Assembly (NCBI GenBank): GCA_017961625.1
Contig: JAGCWY010000016.1
Span: forward strand, 1 to 64,000
Length of the DNA stretch: 64,000 nt
From: Ruminococcus sp.
Lineage (GTDB): Bacteria; Bacillota; Clostridia; Oscillospirales; Ruminococcaceae
Reading direction: 5' to 3'
This document shows, piece by piece, positions 42,537 through 51,425 of the stretch; position 1 is the stretch's first letter; each line of letters starts with the position of its first letter. The position numbers and the translations under genes were made by a program. The notes beneath the pieces are model-generated. The model saw only the letters and a program-made list of their open reading frames with translations. It did no database searches and was not told where the DNA came from.

Positions 42537-44270
42537 ATGAAAAATATACTTAAATTTTTGAAAAATTATAAAAAGGAACTTATTTTGGGTCCATTTTTCA
42601 AGCTTCTTGAAGCAATTTTTGAATTGATAGTACCTATTGTTATGGCTAAGATAATTGACAACGGTATAGGCAACGGAGATTCAAGTTATGTGATAAAAAT
42701 GAGCGGACTGATAGTTTTGCTCGGGGTATGTGGTCTGTGCTTTGCTCTGACCTGCCAGTATCTTGCGGCAAAATGTGCCTACGGCTTTGGAACAGAGCTA
42801 AGAACTGCGCTTTTCAGGCATATAAATTCTCTGTCTTGTAGCAGTATTGATAAGATAGGTACATCATCACTTGTTAACAGACTTACAAACGATACAAATA
42901 CTGTCCAGAATGGCGTTAATATGTTTATTAGGCTTGCTGTCAGGGCACCTTTTCTTGTTATCGGAGCTGCTATTATGGCTGTAACGATAGACAGGAAACT
43001 TTCAGTAATATTCTTTATCGTAGCTCCTGTAATATCTACTGTTATTTTTCTCATTATGAGGAAAACGATTCCTATGTACAAGAAAAATAAACAATATCTT
43101 GATCGTGCCTCAACGCTAACACGAGAGGGTCTTGAAGGTGCAAGAGTTATAAGAGCTTTTTCACGTCAGCAGGAAGAGATTGACAAATTCAAAGAGGCTT
43201 CTGACGATATATCATCATGTTCGATTGCTGTCGGCAAAATATCCGCAATACTCAATCCTGTGGCTTTTATGGTCATGAACCTTGGTATAGTGGGTGTTAT
43301 ATGGTTCGGTGGCAAAAGGATTGATATAGGCGGTCTTACACAGGGCGAGCTCACCGCATTTACGAACTATATGACGCAGATACTTCTTGCATTGGTTGTT
43401 CTTGCAAATCTTATTGTTATTTTCACAAAAGCGTTTGCATCTGCGAATCGTATTAGCGAGGTTTTCGCTCTTGCACCTGAGGAAAGAGGTGAAATTTCCA
43501 ATCTCGGTGAATCAGACGAAAATTTCATAGAATTCAGAAATGTTTCATTTGCTTATGAGGACGCCGGTGATTATTCCGTAAAAAATGTAAGTTTTACAGT
43601 TAAACGCGGCGAAATGCTTGGAATAATAGGCGGAACAGGCTGTGGAAAAACAACGCTTGCCAGTCTTATACCATGCTTTTACAGGGCGTCAGAGGGGCGC
43701 GTTGCAGTCTCGGGCGTTGATGTCAATAATATCGAGCCAGATTTACTTAGAAAAAGGATAGGAATTGTTCCGCAGAAGGCAGTGCTGTTTACAGGTACTA
43801 TTCGTCAAAATATGCAATGGCAAAATGCTGAAGCATCAGATGAGGAAATAATTTCCGCACTTAAAACAGCGCAAGCATGGGATTTCGTAAGCCAGACGTC
43901 TGACGGACTTGACACGATGATATCTCAGGGAGGGAAGAACCTTTCGGGCGGACAGAAACAGCGTATTACTATTGCTCGAGCTCTTGTCGGAAAACCTGAT
44001 ATAGTTATTCTGGACGATTCCACAAGTGCACTTGACTACAAAACAGATCTTGCTTTCAGAAAAGCACTGCGAACTGAGCTTCCAAATACTACGATAATTA
44101 TGATTTCTCAGCGTACTACCTCTCTCAAAGATGCTGATAAAATAATAGTTATGGATGACGGTGAAGCAGTTGGCATAGGAAAGCACGATGAGCTTATCGG
44201 TAAATGTGAAGTTTACAGTGAAATATACATATCGCAGATGAATCAGAAAGAGGGAACGGCAAATGTTTAA
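42537..44270 (+). CDS. ABC exporter half-transporter, degenerate-site subunit
   Basis: 577 residues: six membrane helices (about residues 15-310) followed by an ATPase domain. Walker A is 'GGTGCGKTT', the signature is canonical (LSGGQKQR), but Walker B ends 'VILDDSTSALD' with Asp in place of the catalytic Glu, and the H-loop His is Gln ('IMISQRTTS'). This is the pattern of the catalytically weak subunit in heterodimeric exporters of the LmrCD/BmrCD kind. It overlaps its partner by 8 nt. Confidence 0.92.
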   Translation: MKNILKFLKNYKKELILGPFFKLLEAIFELIVPIVMAKIIDNGIGNGDSSYVIKMSGLIVLLGVCGLCFALTCQYLAAKCAYGFGTELRTALFRHINSLSCSSIDKIGTSSLVNRLTNDTNTVQNGVNMFIRLAVRAPFLVIGAAIMAVTIDRKLSVIFFIVAPVISTVIFLIMRKTIPMYKKNKQYLDRASTLTREGLEGARVIRAFSRQQEEIDKFKEASDDISSCSIAVGKISAILNPVAFMVMNLGIVGVIWFGGKRIDIGGLTQGELTAFTNYMTQILLALVVLANLIVIFTKAFASANRISEVFALAPEERGEISNLGESDENFIEFRNVSFAYEDAGDYSVKNVSFTVKRGEMLGIIGGTGCGKTTLASLIPCFYRASEGRVAVSGVDVNNIEPDLLRKRIGIVPQKAVLFTGTIRQNMQWQNAEASDEEIISALKTAQAWDFVSQTSDGLDTMISQGGKNLSGGQKQRITIARALVGKPDIVILDDSTSALDYKTDLAFRKALRTELPNTTIIMISQRTTSLKDADKIIVMDDGEAVGIGKHDELIGKCEVYSEIYISQMNQKEGTANV

Positions 44271-46002
44271 AATACTTAAAAGAGTTTTACAGTATGCTCG
44301 CCCTTACATTAAATACTGCATAATGGGAGTGGTTTTTGCAGCTGTTGGAGTCTCTCTTTCATTAGCAGTGCCTGTTTTCATAGGTGAGGCTATAGACCGC
44401 TGTACAGGCAAAGGAAAAGTAGATTTTCAAGGCCTATTCAAAATAGTAACAGTACTAGGCTCAATCATTGCTGCAAGTACACTTTTTCAGTGGATGATGT
44501 GCCTCTGTACCAACAAATTAGCTTTTCTTACTATCCGTGACCTTAGAAATGATATTTTTAACAGGCTTGAAAGGGTTCCGTTGAGATATATCGACAGTCA
44601 TACAAAGGGTGAGCTTACAAGTCGTGTCATTAATGACACAGAGATAATCTCGGACGGTCTATTGCAAGGATTCGCACAGCTTTTCAGTGGAATTATCACA
44701 ATTATTGGTACGTTAATATTTATGATGACGATCAATTTCAAAATAGCAGTTGTTGTCGTTATTCTAACGCCTCTTTCTTTCGTTGCGGCTTCAAGGATAA
44801 CAAAGGCTACCCATGATTCGTACATGAAACAGTCCAAACTTCGCGGTGATATGTTTGGACTTGCTGAGGAACTGGCAGGCAATCAGAAACTAGTAAAGGC
44901 TTTTGTCTACGATAAGCGTGCAGAAGAACGTTTTGACGTTGTAAATCAGGCTTACGGAAAGATTGGTGCGAAAGCAACCTTTTTCAGCTCTATGACAAAT
45001 CCTACAACAAGATTCGTAAACGGTATAATATATGCCGCTGTCGGAATGCTTGGCGCTCTCGGTGTTATTGGTGGATTTTCATTTGTGGGCGCTATGACTG
45101 TAGGTAAGCTTTCAAGCTTCCTTGCATACTCTAATCAGTATACAAAGCCATTCAATGAGATCTCAGGCGTTATTGCTGAATTCCAGAATGCAATTGCTTC
45201 AGCGCAGAGAGTGTTTTCAGTACTTGACGTAAAGGAGATAGATGATGATTCTGATAAGGAAGTACTTACTTCATGCGATGGAAGCATAAAGCTTTCAAAC
45301 GTATATTTTTCATACGATCCAAAAGTTAAACTAATACAAGATTTCAGCCTAAATGTAAAGCCAGGACAACGTATAGCAATCGTAGGCCCAACAGGTTGTG
45401 GTAAATCAACAATTATAAATCTTCTTCTTCGTTTTTATGATATCAACAGCGGAAGGATAGAAATATCAGAAAGGGATATTTTAGATATTACGCGCAGCAG
45501 CCTGAGAAGCAACTTTGGTATGGTATTACAGGAAACATGGATATTCACTGGAACTGTAGCAGAAAACATTGCTTACGGTGCACCGGGGGCTACAAGGGAA
45601 CAGGTAATTCAGGCTGCAAAAGCTGTATATGCCCACGGCTTTATAAAAAGATTGCCTAAAGGTTATGATACTGTTATCAGCGAAGACAGTGGACTTTCAC
45701 ATGGACAGAAACAGCTTATATGCATTGCAAGGATAATGCTCATGTCTCCACCTATGCTTATACTTGATGAAGCTACAAGCTCTATAGACCTCCGAACAGA
45801 ACAACGTATACAAAAGGCTTTTGCAAAGCTTATGAATGGAAGAACAAGCTTTATTATAGCCCACAGACTATCAACGATAAAGAATTCTGATGTTATACTC
45901 GTTATGAAGCACGGCAATATTATAGAACAGGGAAGTCATGATCAACTGATGGAAAAGGGAGGCTTTTACTCCGAACTATATAACAGTCAGTTTGCATCAT
46001 AG
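44263..46002 (+). CDS. ABC exporter half-transporter, catalytic-site subunit
   Basis: 579 residues with six membrane helices and an ATPase domain. Walker A 'GPTGCGKST', Walker B 'LILDEATSSID' with intact Glu, H-loop 'FIIAHRLSTI', but a divergent signature 'LSHGQKQL'. This complements the other subunit exactly: one consensus ATP site (its Walker motifs with the partner's LSGGQ) and one degenerate site. Probable multidrug or lipid exporter; the substrate is unknown. Confidence 0.92.
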   Translation: MFKILKRVLQYARPYIKYCIMGVVFAAVGVSLSLAVPVFIGEAIDRCTGKGKVDFQGLFKIVTVLGSIIAASTLFQWMMCLCTNKLAFLTIRDLRNDIFNRLERVPLRYIDSHTKGELTSRVINDTEIISDGLLQGFAQLFSGIITIIGTLIFMMTINFKIAVVVVILTPLSFVAASRITKATHDSYMKQSKLRGDMFGLAEELAGNQKLVKAFVYDKRAEERFDVVNQAYGKIGAKATFFSSMTNPTTRFVNGIIYAAVGMLGALGVIGGFSFVGAMTVGKLSSFLAYSNQYTKPFNEISGVIAEFQNAIASAQRVFSVLDVKEIDDDSDKEVLTSCDGSIKLSNVYFSYDPKVKLIQDFSLNVKPGQRIAIVGPTGCGKSTIINLLLRFYDINSGRIEISERDILDITRSSLRSNFGMVLQETWIFTGTVAENIAYGAPGATREQVIQAAKAVYAHGFIKRLPKGYDTVISEDSGLSHGQKQLICIARIMLMSPPMLILDEATSSIDLRTEQRIQKAFAKLMNGRTSFIIAHRLSTIKNSDVILVMKHGNIIEQGSHDQLMEKGGFYSELYNSQFAS

Positions 46003-46020
46003 CTTTTATAGGTGAAAAAT

Positions 46021-46677
46021 ATGAACAAGGATTGGTCAGAGCTTAATAAAAAGATGCAATTGGAGCTTAAAAAAAGAGAAAATTATAAAAGCGGTATAAA
46101 TACGTTGTTTGAGTTGAGAAATCAGCTTATGAAAGAAATGTACTCTTTTAAAGCTAAGCTTTCAAGAGAAGAATTTGATGCGATGCCTTTTATAAACGCA
46201 AAAGGCTATCAATGCAAAAATATTGCCTATTCTTTATGGCATATTTTTCGCATTGAAGATATCGTTGTGCATACTCTAATCAATGATGATGAACAGGTCT
46301 TCTTTGCCGGAAAATATAAGGAAAGGATCAATTCGCCAATAATAACCACTGGCAACGAGCTTGTAAAAGGACAAATAGAAATCTTTTCGAAGCAACTGGA
46401 TATAGACGCACTCTATGCATATATTTCAGATGTTAAAGAAAGTACAGAAAAAATATTAAACGTACTTCCTTTTGATATGCTGAAATCAAGGATTACTCAT
46501 GAAAGAGAAGAAAAGCTTAATGCATTGAATGTTGTTAGCGATGATGAAAACGCTTCATGGCTGATAGGCTACTGGTGTGAAAAGGATATTAGAGGACTTA
46601 TACAAATGCCTTTTTCAAGACACTGGATAATGCATACTGAGGCTTGCATGCGCATAAGAGATAAATTGGTAAAATAA
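46021..46677 (+). CDS. DinB-like metal-binding protein
   Basis: 218 residues; ATG 46021 behind AGGTGA, preferred to GTG 46012. Helical, with histidines placed as in the DinB/YfiT four-helix fold: 'YSLWHIFRIEDIVVHT' and 'RHWIMHTEACMRIRD'. Some relatives are thiol transferases. The function here is unknown. It follows the ABC exporter by 18 nt and may be co-transcribed. A terminator follows. Confidence 0.65.
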   Translation: MNKDWSELNKKMQLELKKRENYKSGINTLFELRNQLMKEMYSFKAKLSREEFDAMPFINAKGYQCKNIAYSLWHIFRIEDIVVHTLINDDEQVFFAGKYKERINSPIITTGNELVKGQIEIFSKQLDIDALYAYISDVKESTEKILNVLPFDMLKSRITHEREEKLNALNVVSDDENASWLIGYWCEKDIRGLIQMPFSRHWIMHTEACMRIRDKLVK

Positions 46678-46684
46678 TTTTAAC

Positions 46685-46730
46685 TATAACTGAAAGTAGC
46701 GATTGTTACGTGCTTTCAGTTATATTTTTA
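46685..46730 (+). terminator. Intrinsic terminator after the DinB-like gene
   Basis: TATAACTGAAAG (46685-46696) pairs with CTTTCAGTTATA (46713-46724), followed by TTTTT. Confidence 0.8.
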
Positions 46731-46759
46731 CATAATAAATATTTTAGGAGAAAAATACT

Positions 46760-46777
46760 TTGTTTAATTCTTGACAA
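46760..46777 (+). promoter_or_regulatory. Rex operator over the acn promoter
   Basis: TTGTTTA-ATTC-TTGACAA matches 12 of 14 defined positions of the clostridial Rex consensus TTGTTAA-N4-TTAACAA. It covers the -35 box of the acn promoter. The rex gene is the last gene of the operon, so NADH/NAD-responsive autoregulation is likely. Not tested. Confidence 0.65.
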
Positions 46778-46799
46778 ACTGACAGAAATGTTGTAGAAT
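46771..46799 (+). promoter_or_regulatory. Promoter of the acn-icd-rex operon
   Basis: TTGACA (46771-46776), 17-bp spacer, TAGAAT (46794-46799). Confidence 0.8.
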
Positions 46800-46837
46800 T
46801 ATAATGTATTTTTAAAATTTGAAAGGAATGATCTTCA

Positions 46838-48775
46838 ATGGGTTTAACTTTAACTGAAAAGATCCTTAAAGCACACCTTGTTGACGGCGAGTATATAAAG
46901 GGGCAGGAGATAGGTATACGTATCGACCAGACTCTTACTCAGGACGCCACAGGTACAATGGCATATCTTGAATTTGAGGCAATAGGAGTTCCTCGTGTTA
47001 AAACTGAGCGCTCTGTTGCTTATATAGATCATAACACACTACAGAACGGTTTTGAAAACGCTGACGATCACAGATTTATCGGCAGTGTGGCTAAAAAGCA
47101 TGGCATATATTTTTCTCGTCCCGGCAACGGTATATGTCATCAGGTACATCTTGAAAGATTCGGCGTGCCTGGAAAGACTCTTATCGGTTCTGACAGCCAT
47201 ACACCTACAGGTGGCGGTATCGGTATGATCGCCATTGGTGCAGGCGGATTGGATGTTGCTGTAGCTATGGGCGGCGGAGCTTACTATATCACTTGTCCTA
47301 AGGTTGTTAAGGTTGAACTTACAGGGAAACTCAGACCGTGGGTAGCTGCAAAAGATGTAATCCTTGAAGTGCTCAGAAGATTATCCGTTAAAGGCGGAGT
47401 AGGAAAGGTCATAGAGTACTGCGGTGAAGGCGTTAAGACTCTTTCTGTTCCTGAAAGAGCTACAATCACAAATATGGGCGCAGAGCTTGGCGCTACAACA
47501 TCTATATTCCCTTCTGACGAGATAACAAAGCAGTTTCTCAGAGCACAGAAGCGTGAAGATGTATGGACTCCTCTTGCCGCTGATTCTGACGCTGTATACG
47601 ATGAAGAGCTTAAGATTAATCTCAGCGAGCTTGTACCTCTTGCTGCCTGTCCTCATTCTCCTGACAACGTAAAAAGCGTTGAGGAGATAGGCAGACTCAA
47701 GATAGATCAGGTTTGTATCGGTTCATGTACGAATTCCTCTCTTCTTGATATGCTCAAGGTAGCTCATATACTCAAGGGCAAGACTGTTAATCCGGACGTT
47801 TCTCTTGCTATAGCTCCAGGTTCAAAACAGGTCCTCAATATGCTTGCACAGAACGGAGCGCTTTCTATACTTATTGACGCAGGAGCAAGAATCCTTGAAA
47901 GTGCATGTGGTCCTTGTATCGGTATGGGACAGTCTCCCAACTCTAAGGGCATTTCCCTTCGTACCTTCAACAGGAACTTTGAAGGGCGTTCTGGAACAAA
48001 GGACGGACAGATTTATCTTGTATCTCCTGAAATGGCCGCTGTTTCTGCTCTTACCGGTTATCTGACTGATCCTCGTGAGCTTGGAGATATGCCTGAATTC
48101 AAGCTTCCGGAGGAATTTGTAATAAATGATAATATGATCGTTCCTCCTGCTCCTGCTGAGGAAATGGATAGTGTTGAGATATTGCGTGGCCCAAATATCA
48201 AGCCTTATCCTGAAACATCTCCTCTCCTTGAAACTATCGACGCTCCTGTTTCACTTAAGGTAGGAGACAATATCACTACAGATCATATCATGCCGGCGGG
48301 AGCTAAGATTCTGCCTCTTCGTTCAAATATCCCGAAAATATCTCAGCACTGCTTTGCGGTATGTGATGAAAGCTTCCCTGAGAGAGCGAAGTCTCTCGGA
48401 AAGAGCATAATTGTCGGAGGGTCAAACTATGGACAGGGCTCATCACGTGAGCACGCTGCGCTTGCACCTCTTTACCTCGGTGTAAAGGCTGTGCTTGTTA
48501 AATCATTTGCAAGAATTCACCGCGCAAATCTTATCAATGCAGGTATACTTCCTCTTACATTTGTAAATGAAGCTGACTATGACAGCATATCACAGGGGGA
48601 TGAGCTTGTATTGGCTGATGTAAGAAAAGCAGTTGAGGCAGGAAATTCCGAGCTCACAATAGTAAACAAGTCTAATGGAAAGTCTATACCGGTACTCTGC
48701 GAGCTTTCAGGACGTACAAAGGATATTATGCTTGCAGGAGGACTTCTTGATTATACAAGAGAGTCAATGAAGTAA
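46838..48775 (+). CDS. acn: Aconitate hydratase
   Basis: 645 residues, the shorter bacterial/mitochondrial-like type. It isomerises citrate to isocitrate. Cluster ligands are in 'CIGSCTNSS' and 'CGPCIGMGQ', substrate residues in 'GSDSHTPTGGGIGMIAIG' and in the swivel domain 'VGGSNYGQGSSREHAALAP'. First gene of the Rex-regulated operon. Citrate synthase is not in the window. Confidence 0.95.
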   Translation: MGLTLTEKILKAHLVDGEYIKGQEIGIRIDQTLTQDATGTMAYLEFEAIGVPRVKTERSVAYIDHNTLQNGFENADDHRFIGSVAKKHGIYFSRPGNGICHQVHLERFGVPGKTLIGSDSHTPTGGGIGMIAIGAGGLDVAVAMGGGAYYITCPKVVKVELTGKLRPWVAAKDVILEVLRRLSVKGGVGKVIEYCGEGVKTLSVPERATITNMGAELGATTSIFPSDEITKQFLRAQKREDVWTPLAADSDAVYDEELKINLSELVPLAACPHSPDNVKSVEEIGRLKIDQVCIGSCTNSSLLDMLKVAHILKGKTVNPDVSLAIAPGSKQVLNMLAQNGALSILIDAGARILESACGPCIGMGQSPNSKGISLRTFNRNFEGRSGTKDGQIYLVSPEMAAVSALTGYLTDPRELGDMPEFKLPEEFVINDNMIVPPAPAEEMDSVEILRGPNIKPYPETSPLLETIDAPVSLKVGDNITTDHIMPAGAKILPLRSNIPKISQHCFAVCDESFPERAKSLGKSIIVGGSNYGQGSSREHAALAPLYLGVKAVLVKSFARIHRANLINAGILPLTFVNEADYDSISQGDELVLADVRKAVEAGNSELTIVNKSNGKSIPVLCELSGRTKDIMLAGGLLDYTRESMK

Positions 48776-48806
48776 TATTATACTTCAGATAATTTTGGAG
48801 GAAATG

Positions 48807-49046
48807 ATGTTTTTTGAATTATTAAACGGTAACTTTGTTACAGCAGCCAGAAGAGTAAGAATTCCGACAACTCCAAGAGGCTGGCTAACAGTTCTGGTTT
48901 TGGGATTGATATATGGTGCGATTTACTGGCTGCTTGGAAAGCTGACAAGGCCAATGACTCAGAAAATGAGAAATTCAGTAGCATTCTTTATTACACTTGT
49001 ATTGTTTATAATCTGTATGATCGTTTTTGACATCAGAATTGATTAG
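48807..49046 (+). CDS. Small two-helix membrane protein between acn and icd
   Basis: 79 residues; ATG 48807 lies 5 nt after GGAGG (the ATG at 48804 is too close). A short polar N-terminus, then two hydrophobic segments ('WLTVLVLGLIYGAIYWLL' and 'VAFFITLVLFIICMIVF') separated by a basic loop. No family recognised. It is 31 nt after acn and 14 nt before icd, so it is co-expressed with them. Confidence 0.7.
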   Translation: MFFELLNGNFVTAARRVRIPTTPRGWLTVLVLGLIYGAIYWLLGKLTRPMTQKMRNSVAFFITLVLFIICMIVFDIRID

Positions 49047-49060
49047 GAGGTATAAACCCG

Positions 49061-50272
49061 ATGGCTAAAATAAATATGAAAACGCCGCTTGTCGAAATGG
49101 ACGGCGACGAAATGACCAGAATCCTCTGGCAGTGGATAAAGGAGACTCTCCTTGAACCTTATGTAGAACTTAATACAGAATACTATGATCTCGGTTTAAA
49201 GCACAGAGAGGAGACAAAGGATCAGGTTACTCTCGATTCTGCGGAGGCTACTAAAAAGTATGGTGTAGCAGTTAAGTGTGCGACTATCACACCAAATGCT
49301 GCAAGAATGCCAGAGTATAATCTCACACAGATGTGGAAGTCGCCAAATGGCACGATACGTGCTGCTCTTGACGGAACAGTATTCCGTACTCCTATTATCG
49401 TTAAAGGTATCGAACCATACATCCCTACATGGACAAAGCCTATAACTATTGCACGTCACGCTTATGGAGATGTTTACAAGAATACAGAAATGCGTGTAAG
49501 CAAGGGAAGCAAGGCAGAGCTTGTGGTAACAGACGAGAACGGCAAAGAGACGCGTGAGCTTATCCATGATTTCACAAAGTGCGACGGTATAATACAGGGA
49601 CTTCACAATCTTGACGCCTCTATTGCTGGATTTGCGAGAGCTTGCTTAAATTACGGTCTTGATCTTAAGCAGGACGTATGGTTTGCTTCGAAGGATACGA
49701 TCTCAAAGAAGTATGATCATCGTTTCAAGGATATTTTTCAGGAGATCTATGACAACGAATACAAGGATAAATACGAAGCAGCCGGTATAGAATATTTTTA
49801 TACTCTTATTGATGATGCTGTTGCGAGAGTTATTCGTTCGAACGGCGGATATATATGGGCTTGTAAAAATTATGATGGCGATGTTATGTCTGATATGGTT
49901 TCTACGGCTTACGGAAGCCTTGCAATGATGACTTCTGTTCTTGTTTCACCTGACGGTATATACGAATACGAGGCTGCCCACGGTACAGTACAGCGTCATT
50001 ATTACAAATACTTAAAAGGCGAGGAAACATCAACAAATTCTGTTGCTACGATCTTTGCGTGGAGCGGAGCGCTGCGTAAAAGAGGAGAGCTTGATGGAAC
50101 GCCGGAGCTTTGTTCTTTTGCTGATAAGCTTGAAAAAGCAACAATACAGACTATTGAAGACGGAGTTATGACAGGAGATCTTTACCTCATTTCCAAGCTT
50201 GACAATAAGAAAAAGGTTGATTCAAAGACTTTCCTTGACGAAATAAAGATCAGACTTGATAAATTAATGTAA
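49061..50272 (+). CDS. icd: Isocitrate dehydrogenase (NADP+)
   Basis: 403 residues of the eukaryote-like type II IDH group: 'MDGDEMTRILWQWIKE' at the N-terminus, 'KSPNGTIRAALDGTVFRTPI' with the phosphate-binding Ser/Asn/Arg set, and 'EAAHGTVQRHYYKYL' for NADP. It makes 2-oxoglutarate, mainly for glutamate synthesis in an anaerobe. AGGAGG precedes the ATG. Confidence 0.95.
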   Translation: MAKINMKTPLVEMDGDEMTRILWQWIKETLLEPYVELNTEYYDLGLKHREETKDQVTLDSAEATKKYGVAVKCATITPNAARMPEYNLTQMWKSPNGTIRAALDGTVFRTPIIVKGIEPYIPTWTKPITIARHAYGDVYKNTEMRVSKGSKAELVVTDENGKETRELIHDFTKCDGIIQGLHNLDASIAGFARACLNYGLDLKQDVWFASKDTISKKYDHRFKDIFQEIYDNEYKDKYEAAGIEYFYTLIDDAVARVIRSNGGYIWACKNYDGDVMSDMVSTAYGSLAMMTSVLVSPDGIYEYEAAHGTVQRHYYKYLKGEETSTNSVATIFAWSGALRKRGELDGTPELCSFADKLEKATIQTIEDGVMTGDLYLISKLDNKKKVDSKTFLDEIKIRLDKLM

Positions 50273-50293
50273 TCAGAGAGAAGGCAGAGCACA

Positions 50294-50941
50294 ATGTCAA
50301 AGGACTCAATATCAAATTCAGTAATAAGAAGGCTCCCTCGTTATTACCGTTTTCTTGGCGAGCTTGAGCATAATGGATATGTTCGTATTTCATCACGCGA
50401 GCTTTCTGAAAAAATGGGACTTACTGCTTCTCAGATAAGACAGGATTTCAATTGCTTTGGTGAATTCGGACAACAGGGATATGGCTATAACGTCAGCGAC
50501 CTGCGATTGGAGATTGGTAAGATACTCGGACTTGACCAGCAAACACCAATGATACTTCTTGGTGCCGGAAATCTCGGAAAAGCTATTGCAACACATATTG
50601 ATTTCCGTAATAAAGGCTTTGATCTGATCGGTGCGTTTGACGTCAATCCAGATATTATAGGCAAGAATCTCGGTGACATAAAAGTTAGGAGCATAGAGGA
50701 AATAGGTACCTTCTGTGAGGAGCACAAGCCAATTGCAGCTATTCTTTGCGTTCCGATGAATGCGGCAGAAAAGCTTGTAAACACACTGATAGAATGCGGT
50801 ATTAAAGCTTTTTGGAATTTCACACATTATGATCTTAAAGTGACGCACAAGGGAGTGGCTGTGGAGAATGTTCATTTAGGCGATAGCCTTACAACGCTTT
50901 CTTACGGCCTGAACAACCTTGAAAACGCTGAAAATAAATAA
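50294..50941 (+). CDS. rex: Redox-sensing transcriptional repressor Rex
   Basis: 215 residues: an N-terminal winged helix ('RISSRELSEKMGLTASQIRQ' and 'DFNCFGEFGQQGYGY') and a Rossmann NAD(H)-binding domain ('LLGAGNLGKAIATH'). Rex leaves DNA when NADH is high. It is encoded at the end of the acn operon, and a Rex-type site covers that operon's promoter. Confidence 0.95.
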   Translation: MSKDSISNSVIRRLPRYYRFLGELEHNGYVRISSRELSEKMGLTASQIRQDFNCFGEFGQQGYGYNVSDLRLEIGKILGLDQQTPMILLGAGNLGKAIATHIDFRNKGFDLIGAFDVNPDIIGKNLGDIKVRSIEEIGTFCEEHKPIAAILCVPMNAAEKLVNTLIECGIKAFWNFTHYDLKVTHKGVAVENVHLGDSLTTLSYGLNNLENAENK

Positions 50942-50948
50942 TATAATG

Positions 50949-50978
50949 CAGAGCTCGTAAATGAGCTCTGTTTTTTTA
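50949..50978 (+). terminator. Intrinsic terminator after rex
   Basis: CAGAGCTC (50949-50956), loop GTAAAT, GAGCTCTG (50963-50970), then TTTTTTT. Confidence 0.9.
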
Positions 50979-51314
50979 GGAAAGAATGTGAAAATTATAT
51001 CAATGTGTAAGAAATGATATATATATAAAGGAATAAAGGTATTCAAAATGATAATTGTTGATTATATGTCTTGCATAAAATATATTATTTGTTTTATAGC
51101 ACAAATAATAATTAAAAGGTGCGTTGATAGTTTTTTATAATCTATAAATGCGATGTTTATTTTAAAGAATTGGTGATATTCTCAATCTATGCTATACAAA
51201 TAAAGCGATAATATAAAAAACAATATATCATATAAAAATAATAAGATGATTATAACGAAAAAATAATTGTTAATTAGATATCAATATCTGAATAGCAATA
51301 TTCTTAAAGTGAAT
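50979..51314. other. AT-rich intergenic region upstream of fumC
   Basis: About 335 bp, very rich in A and T, with no convincing gene. A Rex-like half-matching site TTGTTAA-TTAG-ATATCAA is at 51267-51284 and overlaps a small dyad AGATAT-CA-ATATCT (51276-51289). A possible 30-codon reading frame at 51048-51140 lacks a good ribosome binding site. Confidence 0.5.
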
Positions 51315-51343
51315 TTGAAATTAATCTAATATACTGGTATACT
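51315..51343 (+). promoter_or_regulatory. Promoter of the fumC-hdr-flx-frd operon
   Basis: TTGAAA (51315-51320), 17-bp spacer, TATACT (51338-51343). Two GTATAC palindromes (51337-51342 and 51350-51355), 13 bp apart, overlap the -10 box and the start site and may form an operator. Confidence 0.7.
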
Positions 51344-51425
51344 ATTAATGTATACGATTGTAATAATAGAGATTATGTTCTTTGGGGCATTTTCTCCGAT
51401 AAATCTGTTGGGAGTGGATATTAAA

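Noticed and set aside
51048..51140. Possible 30-codon hydrophobic peptide in the AT-rich gap before fumC
   Set aside because: No well-placed ribosome binding site, and in such AT-rich DNA ATA/ATT/AAA codons give hydrophobic peptides by chance.
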